DNA of 64,000 nt from CADEFX01 sp963840425 (lineage in GTDB: Bacteria > Pseudomonadota > Alphaproteobacteria > Rhizobiales > Hyphomicrobiaceae): NCBI GenBank assembly GCA_963840425.1, contig CAWIYZ010000033.1, positions 589,571 through 653,570 of the forward strand. The letters are read 5' to 3'. The position numbers and the translations under genes are program-made. The notes beneath the pieces were generated by a model. The model searched no databases and had not been told where the DNA came from. It worked only from the letters and a program-made list of their open reading frames with translations. Numbering within the stretch: position 1 is the stretch's first letter; every line of letters begins with the position of its first letter. Below are positions 44,701 through 52,464 of the stretch, piece by piece.

Positions 44701-45376
44701 CGGCCGCACGCTGGGCCGTGGTGCTGCTGTTCGTGCTCAGCATGTTCGCCGTGTCAGTACCGATCGCAGATGCATTCGCGCGCTGGTCCGGCAGCAAGCC
44801 GGCGTCGACAGAGGCGCCGGCTTCGGAAGCCAAGCCCGAGCCGACGCTGATCGAAGGCGAGATGGCGTCATGCTGGAGCGAGGTCCATACGGTGACGGTC
44901 CAGTCCGCCGAGCAGCCCGAGGCCAAGGCGCGCAGCCAATGGCAATCCGAGGTCACGCAAAAATACGGCGCCGAGTTTGCCGGTATGGGAGAACAAGGGT
45001 AGCGGAATGCTCAGTTGCGGGCCTGCGGCCTGCCGAGATCTCCTACCAGCCGTGCAAGCCTCGCCCGATCGACTGCAAGGACACACCGCATGCGGTGGAG
45101 ATCGCCTTCGAGCTCCCGCCCGAGCTCGACGCCGAAATGCGGTCCAACATGGCGTCCTCGGTCGTGTCCACCCTGAAGGACCGATGGGAGGCCGAGGTCA
45201 AAACCAAATTCGGACCGGAGTGGGCTGACACCTGGTTCAACTTCCAAACCATGCGCGAGCGCCGCCCGGTCGAGGAGGGCTGCAAGGGAGAGGACCTGGG
45301 AGCCGGTCGGACGCGCCATCACTGCCAGGTGGCAGCGATGGCCTGCAAGAAGCCTCCGCCACTTCCGAGCCGGTGA
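41741..45376 (+). pseudogene. Large DUF2235 hydrolase/membrane protein, about 14 frame breaks
   Basis: Read with corrections, the product is about 1207 aa. Start TTG 41741 (MKRVILCLDGTWNN, DUF2235 type). GFSRGAFEARSL holds the nucleophile Ser, CIGVWDTVGNIG and HCDVGGGF follow. A second hydrolase-like domain has TVHGTFDHGAGWDNW and YIVGHSHGGTISRLAMNLWD, then CPTC. Several helices follow (WGLLTAYIGAWVFRILSLIP and others), then a C-terminal domain. Breaks lie near 41863, 42084, 42294, 42875, 43179, 43271, 43391, 43790, 44010, 44297, 44343, 44497, 44998 and 45025; all but the one at 44343 behave as one extra base. No in-frame stop remains in the corrected frame. The role is unknown. Confidence 0.68.
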
Positions 45377-45696
45377 TCGTCCCGGTAGCCGCAATCGGCA
45401 TTTGTCCGAGCGTGGCGAGGAAGAGGAGCGAAGCGGTCCGTACCCTGCCGTCGCCTTGACACGGGAGTGGCACTTTCCCACGTCGGGCGCGAGCGCCCAG
45501 GTGAGGCGTCCAGTGGCATCGATATGACCGATCCGACTTGACAATATCGGTCTCGAGGTTATCTATGCCTGCCTCGGTTGCGTGTGGCCCCCTCGAAGCG
45601 CTGTCGGCGATACGAGGTCGATGGGCTAAAACGAGAGTGATATAGTGCAGGCAATGGGTTATTGAGAAGCTCTCCAACCCATTGATTCAACATCAA

Positions 45697-45769
45697 GCGC
45701 CGGTAGCTCAGCTGGATAGAGCACCAGACTACGGATCTGGGGGTCGTGGGTTCGAATCCTCCCGGCGCG
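45697..45769 (+). tRNA. tRNA-Arg (anticodon ACG), one base short in the T-arm
   Basis: The acceptor GCGCCGG pairs with CCGGCGC; the D-stem GCTC/GAGC and anticodon stem CCAGA/TCTGG with loop CTACGGA (ACG) are perfect. The T-arm reads GTGGG-TTCGAAT-CCTC, so its 3' side is one base short of the usual five (a C-C-T-A-C-type strand). The total is 73 rather than the expected 74. CCA is not encoded. It is either a sequence error or a weakly folding tRNA. Confidence 0.85.
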
Positions 45770-45913
45770 ACATGAAATCAATGACTTAGCGTGCGCCGAC
45801 TGCCCAAGCGAGGCCCTTTGGGGTAAGCTGGGGCAATGCGACGCAAGGCGTCTCCGCAGTAGACCGGTGTAGCCGGATATCCCGGGCTGCCGACTGCAAT
45901 CTTCGAGGAAAAA

Positions 45914-46252
45914 ATGGCGACGAAAGCCGATCGAGGCACCAAGAGAACATGTCAGGACGCTTCGTGCGCCGTCCGCTTCTACGACTTGGCTCGTGATCCG
46001 ATAAAATGTCCGAGCTGTGGTGCTCTCTACCAGATCGTGGTGAGCCCACCGGTAGCCGAGCGCCGGCCTTCACAGCGCCGGCCGGCATTCGTACCCGCGG
46101 CTCCTGTGCCAGCGGCGGAGGATGCCTTGCTCCATGAAGCTAGCGCTGACGTGGTCGTAGACGATCCTGGCGACGATACTCTCCCGGAAGAAGATGATGA
46201 CGATACCGATCCGGCGGATTTTGCTGGGGAGCCAGAGAAAGAAGATCGGTAG
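45914..46252 (+). CDS. TIGR02300 family protein (FYDLN acid domain)
   Basis: 112 aa. The N-terminal half has TKRTCQDASCAVRFYDLARD and PIKCPSCGALYQI, giving the FYDL hallmark and two Cys pairs that probably bind zinc. The second half is Ala/Pro-rich and very acidic (DPGDDTLPEEDDDDTDPAD). The family is a short conserved alphaproteobacterial protein of unknown function, often close to tRNA or ribosomal genes. The ATG has GAGGAAAAA upstream. It lies 145 bp after tRNA-Arg. Confidence 0.85.
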   Translation: MATKADRGTKRTCQDASCAVRFYDLARDPIKCPSCGALYQIVVSPPVAERRPSQRRPAFVPAAPVPAAEDALLHEASADVVVDDPGDDTLPEEDDDDTDPADFAGEPEKEDR

Positions 46253-46333
46253 CCGCCTTCTAGAGGGCGACCAGCTCGCATGGAAACACTTCTGCTTTCA
46301 TGCGAGACGTAAATCGCACTCCAAACTCCAAGT

Positions 46334-46397
46334 TTAGAACAGGATTCACGCTCCATATGGATCGCGAATGCAACTCCATCTGAACCGATCCTGCTCT
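46334..46397. repeat. Family C palindrome
   Basis: TAGAACAGGATTCACGC at the left and ACCGATCCTGCTCTG at the right are imperfect inverted arms, as in 29149-29225 (GTAGAGCGGGATTCACG ... GATCCTGCTCTAG). The outer CTAG is degenerate here. It lies between the FYDLN gene and the 87-residue ORF. Confidence 0.65.
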
Positions 46398-46478
46398 GTG
46401 CCCCTTACCATGATTGTGTCTCTGCGCTGGGCTTGGCGCAGAGCCTACGCAGTCACGTCAGAGAGGGTCGACGCCAGC

Positions 46479-46742
46479 ATGGCGCTTTCACCGGTCGCCG
46501 TCCCGCCCTACAAGACTGTGAGGAACGTGCAATTCGCCATGCTGCACGGCACGGTGCTCGTCCCGATCGTGGTGTTGCACGCAGCCATAAAGGCCATTGA
46601 ACCCTCGCCCAATTGGTCGGGCGACTATCTCACGCGCTTTGAGAAGCACAGGTCCGCGTTCGAACAGATCGCGAGCAACAAACACGCGCGCGGGCAAATC
46701 GAAGATGATGGATCGATTGTCATCCAGGCGGGCGATCGATAG
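46479..46742 (+). CDS. Hypothetical protein, DUF1488-like
   Basis: 87 aa starting MALSPVAVPPYKTVRNVQFA. The pattern of a short N-terminal strand, LHGTVLVPIVVLHAAIKAIE, FEKHRSAFEQIASNKHARGQ and IEDDGSIVIQAGDR resembles DUF1488-type proteins in rhizobia. Longer in-frame readings upstream enter a family C repeat and are unlikely. It is downstream of the FYDLN gene; no function is known. Confidence 0.55.
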   Translation: MALSPVAVPPYKTVRNVQFAMLHGTVLVPIVVLHAAIKAIEPSPNWSGDYLTRFEKHRSAFEQIASNKHARGQIEDDGSIVIQAGDR

Positions 46743-46883
46743 GCCTTCCTGCCTTGCGGAGCCCAACCACCGGCCGCATCCTTGAGGTATGTCCACAGGC
46801 CAGTGCCCAGACCCGGTAGTCCGTAGCCGGAAAACCGAACTAGAGTGCGTCTGTTCCTTCTCCTACGTATGCGCTGATGGTCC

Positions 46884-46913
46884 GAAGGCCCGTGCTCCCC
46901 AGTGCGGGCCTTC
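46884..46913. terminator. Hairpin with T-rich tail, possible terminator
   Basis: GAAGGCCCG (46884-46892) and CGGGCCTTC (46905-46913) form a nine-pair GC-rich stem with a 12-base loop, followed by TCCTTTC. It could end transcription of the genes to its left. The rest of 46743-47005 has nothing else recognisable. Confidence 0.5.
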
Positions 46914-47005
46914 TCCTTTCAACTAGGCCGTGAACTCGTAAATTGGCGGCTTTGATCAACAGCCTGGCGACTCTTAGGTCGCGTCGGATCTTTGGGTTTG
47001 CCGCT

Positions 47006-48649
47006 CATGCCCCGAATGTGTTGCAGAACTCGCTGTCGCGTCGTAGCTGGCGCCGGTTCTGTTTGCCGGCATCGCGGCTTGTGTCGGCTCTCCTATGGGG
47101 AGCCGCGGGCTCGACGCCCGGCACCAACGCTCGACACCACTTGACGCCTACGTCACGCACTCAGCGGTTTGCGGTGGGCTCCGACACATGAGCTTGGCGA
47201 GCCGCCTCAAGTTCTGCGCCGTGGCGGTCGAGCAGCACTTCGTCGCGCGCCGCTCAGGCCGCGCAGGCGAAGCCGGTCAGAGTTTGAGGATGCGCTTCAT
47301 ATGCGCGAACCTTGACCTCTACTTTCTTGCGCTCGCGGCGTGACAGCTGGAAGGCTTCGGTGTTGGCGAGGGCACGCACCTGCTCGCGCACGTCCTCGTC
47401 GATGTCGCGCGACCTTGCGGGCGATGGCCGTCGTGCACCTGGGCTTGAGCTTGCAGATCGAGCAATCGTTTTTGCTCGCCCGATAGGGAAGAATGCGTCC
47501 TTGATCGACGATCCCCGAGTGCGGTGAGTTCGGGCTCCCAACGGGGCAGATGTAGACGTTGCGCTCTTTGTCGAAGATGAAGTCGGCCCGGCTGAACTTG
47601 CCGTCGGATCGGGCGGACTTGTCCCACACCGGAACGTGCGGCGTGATGCCCCGATCCCCAGAGCCACTTCAGGAGCTTTGCTGCGCCATAGGCGGTATCG
47701 CCCGCGAGCCGCTGGGGCTTGAGGATCGGAAGCGGCGCTGGACACGGATCCACCATAGTCTCGGCGATGGCCATCTCCTCGCTGCGATTGGCGCGCGTGC
47801 CATCGGCGTCGAGGATGATCCCGCACTTGTTGTCGATCAGATAGTTGGCATCGTAGGCAAAGAACGGGTCTACACCCTTGCGTGCGACCCAGGCCGCCTG
47901 TGGATCGGTCAGCGAGATCTGCTTGGCTGGCTTGCCGCCGCCGCTGCCGCCCGAGCCGTTGCCATCTCCACCGCCACTCTCTTCATCGCGGCGCGCGGCG
48001 TCGAGAGAGCCGCCAGATACTCACGCACCGCATGCGATGCCTCCTCGGGCGTCGGCCGAATCGATCGGCTGGTCGCCTCCTGAACGCTTTTTCTTGTCCA
48101 CGTCGGCCTTGATCAGGCTGGCGTCGATCGAAAATGCTTCGCCGCCCACCAGACCTGCCGCGATGCGCCGCCCACCACCCGCTCGAACACGCGGCGCAAG
48201 GCGTCGCTGTCGCGAAACCGCTCGTGCCGGGCCCGCGAGAACACCGAATGATCGGGGATCTTGTCTTCGACGCTCAGCCTGCAATACCACCGGTAGGCCA
48301 GATTGACCTGCACCTCAGCGCAGATGCGCCGCTCCGAGCGGATAGCAAACACGTAGCCGACGATGAGCATCCGGATCATCAGCACCGGATCGATCGACGG
48401 TCGCCCGGTGTGGGAGTAGTAGGGCGCCAGCTCCTTGTGCACCCAGCCCAGATCCAGTACCGCGTCGATCCGGCGAACCAGATGATCCGGCGGCACCACC
48501 TCGTCGAGGTCAAACTCGTAGAAGAACTGGCCCTGCCTGTCTTTCCGCCGCCCCATCATCGCAGGCTCCCGCTGACCACAGCCTCAGGCCGACGAAATCA
48601 CGGTTCGCCTCAGTTCTCAATGGGAGTTCTGCAACACATTCGCCCCATG
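47006..48649 (-). mobile_element. IS1182-family insertion sequence with inverted repeats
   Basis: The element runs from about 47010 to 48645. Left end CCCCGAATGTGTTGCAGAAC and right end (complement) GGGCGAATGTGTTGCAGAAC share CGAATGTGTTGCAGAACTC. CATG flanks both sides (47006-47009 and 48646-48649), consistent with a 4-bp target duplication. It contains one transposase gene, which is broken. The insertion lies between the 87-residue ORF and an orphan transporter receptor. Confidence 0.8.
47148..48559 (-). pseudogene. IS1182-family transposase, many frame breaks
   Basis: With corrections the product is about 468 aa. N-terminal DUF772-type domain: FYEFDLDEVVPPDHLVRRID, HTGRPSIDPVLMIRMLIVGY, LAYRWYCRLSVEDKIPDHSV. 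The catalytic part: FSIDASLIKADVDKKK (Asp), GDTAYGAAKLLKWLW (Asp), and RFAHMKRILKL near the C-terminus. The frame breaks about 11 times, eight as if one base were added and three as if one were lost. Corrected segments (KKVEV, LSGARDEVLL, TATAQNLRRLAKL) match the family C-terminus. As printed it cannot make a working DDE transposase. Confidence 0.72.
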
Positions 48650-48712
48650 ACCGGACGTCAGCGCGGCCGATTGCAATGTCGCAAAAGTGCCAGGAACTGC
48701 CGTGAGCAGCCG

Positions 48713-48742
48713 CAAAAAAGAGGCCCTACTGAGGAGGCCTCT
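48713..48742 (-). terminator. Intrinsic terminator of the orphan TTT receptor gene
   Basis: On the minus strand, AGAGGCC-TCCTCAGTAG-GGCCTCT is followed by TTTTT. It is about 95 bp after the stop of the receptor gene at 48838 and just outside the IS1182 element (48646). This is a textbook Rho-independent structure. Confidence 0.75.
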
Positions 48743-48837
48743 CAAGTTCTTATCTGGCAGTTTGCTCGAATGGGCGATTTCGAAATCGTGGTTTATTTAC
48801 CTTGGGGGTGGTTCGATGTCATCCAGCGGTGGTCCGG

Positions 48838-49809
48838 CTACTCGATCGCCACTTTGGCGGCCTTGATCAATTCGAGGTTGGCCTTGATTTCGGTCTCGAT
48901 ATACTTGCGCATTTCCTCGGGCGTCTGCACCGGCACGATAGCGTTAACGGTCCAGAGTTTCTTCTTGAAATCGTCGTTCTTGGCCAGCTCGACAATCTTG
49001 GCGTTCAACTTGGTGACGATCTCCTTCGGCAGGCCCGCGGGGCCGTAGAAGCCGAACCAGATCGGCACGTCGGCGCCGATGATCCCGGTCTCCGTCAGGG
49101 TCGGAACGTCGGGGAAGTCCGGGTTGCGTATGGGCCCGTTGATGGCGAGCAGGACGAGCTTGCCGGCCTTCACGTGGGGCAGCGTGACTGGCTCGTTCAT
49201 CATGTGCACATTGCCGGGCAGCACATCGTTGAGCGAGTCAGCGCCGCCGCGATAGGGCACGTGCAGGATGTCGATACCGGCCTTGAGCTTCAGGGCTTCG
49301 AGCCTGAGGTGAACGGCCGTGCCGGTGCCGGACGAGGCAAATGAGAGCTTGCCGGGATTCTTCTTGGCGTAGTCGATCAGCTCCTTCATCGTCTTGATGC
49401 CGAGCGAAGGGTGGATGACGAAACCATTGGTCACGTCGCCGGTGCGCCCGATCGGCACGAGGCTCGTCATCGGATCGTACGGAACCTTCTTCAGGCTCGG
49501 CAAAATGGTGAGCGCCCCGGCACCCATCATGATCAGCGTATAGCCGTCGGGGGCAGCTTTGACGGCCGCCTCGACGCCAATCATCCCGGACGCCCCGCCG
49601 CGGTTCTCCACGACGAACTGCTGGCCGAAGGCCTTCGAAAGCTCCTCGTTCCAGGGGCGCGCGATGGCGTCCGTGGCGCCGCCGGCGGCGAAGGGCACGA
49701 TGACTCGCACGGTCCTGTCCGGCCAGCTCGTCGCCTGGGCGAGCGCACTGGTCGAGAGGCAGGCGGCGATCGTGCCACCTGCAAGGGCGATGAAATGTCG
49801 ACGATCCAT
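48838..49809 (-). CDS. Tripartite tricarboxylate transporter substrate-binding protein (TctC family), orphan
   Basis: 323 aa, starting MDRRHFIALAGGTIAACLST (signal peptide). Mature part: SWPDRTVRVIVPFAAGGATD, VENRGGASGMIGVEAAVKAA and SSGTGTAVHLRLEALKL match the Bug receptor pattern. It binds a small acid in the periplasm; no tctA or tctB is adjacent, so it may use another carrier or act as a sensor, as many orphan receptors may. It is not similar enough to the receptor at 15331 to call a recent duplication. Confidence 0.9.
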   Translation of the reverse strand: MDRRHFIALAGGTIAACLSTSALAQATSWPDRTVRVIVPFAAGGATDAIARPWNEELSKAFGQQFVVENRGGASGMIGVEAAVKAAPDGYTLIMMGAGALTILPSLKKVPYDPMTSLVPIGRTGDVTNGFVIHPSLGIKTMKELIDYAKKNPGKLSFASSGTGTAVHLRLEALKLKAGIDILHVPYRGGADSLNDVLPGNVHMMNEPVTLPHVKAGKLVLLAINGPIRNPDFPDVPTLTETGIIGADVPIWFGFYGPAGLPKEIVTKLNAKIVELAKNDDFKKKLWTVNAIVPVQTPEEMRKYIETEIKANLELIKAAKVAIE

Positions 49810-49992
49810 TGGTAGTCCTCACTCCATGATGATCAATCGACCGACCGTCCTGCCGACACGGCTGAAGCGGTGCGGCGGCCGGGCCAGCTCTCAACGGTTA
49901 GGTTTGCATCAAGTTGCCGCTTGCAGCGGCACGATGGGTTTGCAGTCGATGGGCCTGGTCTCGCGCTTCATTGTTTAATGTTGAGACTGCTT

Positions 49993-50385
49993 CTAGCGCT
50001 TTGCCACGATCGATACGGGCTGGCCTTTCGGCTTGATGCGCACAACGAGAATTTTGGTAGGCCCTGACGCATCATTGAACGCTCGGTGTACTACGTTGGG
50101 AGGCACGTAGACCAAATCTCCAGCCTTCAGGTGCCTGGTCTGAATGCCATCGGCTTCAGCAATCCAGATGCCTTCGAGAATGTATGCGATCTCATGTCCT
50201 TCGGGATGAGTGTGCCAAGGCGTACCTCCACCCGCCGGAAAATCGACGACTTGCACCAGGGTTTCCTGGTCGGGCATGCCAGAGAGCTCTGCCTGCAAGG
50301 CTGGATGGACCTTTGTTGGTGGCGATTGCCCTCGGGCCTCGTGGCAAACGGTCGTCCCGACTGCCAAGATCATCGCCGCAACCAT
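49993..50385 (-). CDS. Exported cupin-domain protein
   Basis: 130 aa with a signal-like start (MVAAMILAVGTTVCHEARGQ). The cupin motif VDFPAGGGTPWHTHPEGHEI gives His-x-His-x(3-4)-Glu/His, and PPNVVHRAFNDASG the second His. It is a small double-stranded beta-helix metal-binding protein, probably periplasmic. A longer frame with an upstream start is possible but adds poorly conserved residues. It is divergent from the regulator gene at 50683. Confidence 0.7.
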   Translation of the reverse strand: MVAAMILAVGTTVCHEARGQSPPTKVHPALQAELSGMPDQETLVQVVDFPAGGGTPWHTHPEGHEIAYILEGIWIAEADGIQTRHLKAGDLVYVPPNVVHRAFNDASGPTKILVVRIKPKGQPVSIVAKR

Positions 50386-50682
50386 CAACGAACTCTTGCC
50401 TTTGGTGGCGCGCTCGACGGCACAAGCGATGCGCGCTTGTGACAGGCGGGCGGCCGCGAACGTCGTCCACCATCCTAGAATTTCTTCATGAGATCCTCGC
50501 TGATGATTTGGCAGTGCCGATACGCATGGACCGTTGGTTTCGAGCTCAATAGGATGGCATTGCACCAACATCCGCGCTTTCAGAGCACCTTAATTTGCAC
50601 GTAAGAGCAGCTTGATTCTTCTTAAGATCGGCTTGTGGTACCCTGTCCGCGCTGCGATGCGTAGGCAGGGGAACACGGCAAG

Positions 50683-52253
50683 GTGCGCTATCTCTTTGAA
50701 GACTATGCGCTCGACACGGACCGGCGCGAACTGCGCCTCGGCGCCGATCTCGTGCCCCTCGAGCCGCAGGTTTTCGATCTTCTGGCCTACCTGATCCAAA
50801 ATCGCGAACGCGTGGTGAGCAAGGACGATCTGCTCGCCTCCATCTGGGAGGGACGCATCGTCTCAGAATCGGCCCTGACCACCCGCATCAACGCAGCCCG
50901 GAGCGCGATCGGCGACAGCGGTGATCAGCAGCGACTGATCAAGACGCTTCTCCGCAAGGGTATCCGCTTTGTTGGTGCTGTGCGGGAAGAGCAACAGCAC
51001 ACTGCAGCAGGCGCGCGGAACAGCCAACGCCCGCGCTTGCTCTCCCGGATCGCCCATCGATTGCCGTCCTGCCTTTCACCAACATGAGTGGCGATGCCGA
51101 GCAGGAGTATATTGCGGATGGCATCGTCGAAGACATTACGACCGAGCTGTCGAGGTTCCGCGAACTGTTCGTCATCGCCCGCAACTCGAGCTTTCACTAC
51201 AAGGGCCGGGCCGTTGATGTCCGCCAGGTCGGTCGCGAGCTAGGAGTGCGGTACGTGCTGGAGGGTAGCATTCGCCGCGACCGCGACCGCTTCCGCATCA
51301 GCGCGCAGCTCATCGACGCCATGACCGGCGCCCATCGCTGGGCCGAGCGTTACGATCGGGACGTGAAAGATGTCTTCGCGGTCCAGGATGAGGTTGCCCG
51401 TACCGTGGCAGCAATCCTTGCAGCTCATGTGAGCAAGGCAGAGGCGGAACGGACGCTGCTGAAACCTCCCGACGAGCTTGCAGGCTTATGACTACTACAT
51501 GCGGGCCGCGGAAACCTATGCGAGCTTTCCACCGTGCCATGCAGGTTGCCGCGATCTACGAGACGCGGCGACTGCTGGAGCAGTGCTTCGCATATGGAAC
51601 CAGGATATGCGCGGGCTCATGTACTCTATTCGGCGACCAAAATATCGACTTGGGCCCTTGCACTTGATGACGACCACCTGAATCCCGACGCTCTCGAAGA
51701 GGCTCACCAGTCGGCGGAGAAGGCCGTCCAACTAGACCCCAATTTGCCTCAGGCTCATGCCCAGTTGGGATATGTCCTGTGCTTCAGGGGAATGCCGGAC
51801 GCGGCCGTGGCACAGTTCGAGCGAGCCCTAGAGCTCAACCCGAATTTTACGGATTGGCGATATGCGGCGGTCCTAGTTTTTGCCGGCCAGGCCGAACGGG
51901 CCATCGAAGTTGCGAAGGCACACTTGCGCGTTGATCCTTTCGCCCTGCCGATTGCGCGCGGCTATCTGGGGCTAGCGTATCTTATGCTCAGAAGATATTC
52001 GGAGGCGCTGGCGCCTCTCAGTGAATTCGTCTCGCAGTCCCCCAATCACCGCCCTGGCCGCGTCTGGCTGACTGCTGCCTATGCGCACTTGGGGCAACTT
52101 GAGGAAGCGCGAGCCCAGGCGGCTCAAATTCTTCGCCTTGATCCCCATTTCGTGGCAGCCGGAACATTCAGGAAGATGACAACCTTCTGGCTGCCCGAGG
52201 ACGTCGAGCATGTCATTCATGGCCTGCGCAAGGCAGGGCTGCCGCTGGCGTAA
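50683..52253 (+). pseudogene. Winged-helix (OmpR/CadC-type) regulator with TolB-like and TPR part, four frame breaks
   Basis: The corrected product is about 522 aa from GTG 50683 (MRYLFEDYALDTDRRELRLG). The N-terminus is a trans_reg_C DNA-binding domain (VPLEPQVFDLLAYLIQNRER, TRINAARSAIGDSGDQQ, TLLRKGIRFVG). The next region LPDRPSIAVLPFTNMSGDAE and ELFVIARNSSFHYKGRAV is the adenylate-cyclase-associated type (TolB-like, FlgO/TPR-linked). TPR-like repeats follow (LEEAHQSAEKAVQLDPNLPQ; GYVLCFRGMPDAAVAQFERA). Breaks near 51030 (one base missing), 51481, 51529 and 51580 (one extra base each). Expected to be a membrane-less transcriptional regulator; its targets may include the divergent cupin. Confidence 0.7.
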
Positions 52254-52464
52254 CAAATAGAGCCTGCGCTAGGCTATGGGTGGTGTGTCGAATGACCGTT
52301 TTGGGTCATCTTCTCCCATCGCCGCGCTCGTTGGTTCAGCACGTCTGTTTTACCCCCAAAAACGGAAATGCGAGCGAACTGTGCACGACGGAGAAAAGGT
52401 GCCAGAACCGGAACTCAACGAAGTTGTTCGTGGCAATAGATCGGCTCGCCAATCCGGAAAGCGG

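Noticed and set aside
41741..45376. Programmed +1 frameshifting as a widespread decoding system
   Set aside because: No common slip site, stop codon or rare codon pattern is shared by the breaks; they include a transposon and a tRNA, and some go in the other direction. Sequence error explains all of them more simply.
41741..45376. Type VI secretion lipase effector (Tle1-like) with immunity gene
   Set aside because: DUF2235 includes such effectors, but no VgrG, PAAR, adaptor or immunity-like gene is adjacent and the protein carries many membrane helices.
46943..47343. Small plus-strand frames at the IS end
   Set aside because: They lie antisense to the transposase and across its inverted repeat, and show no family pattern.
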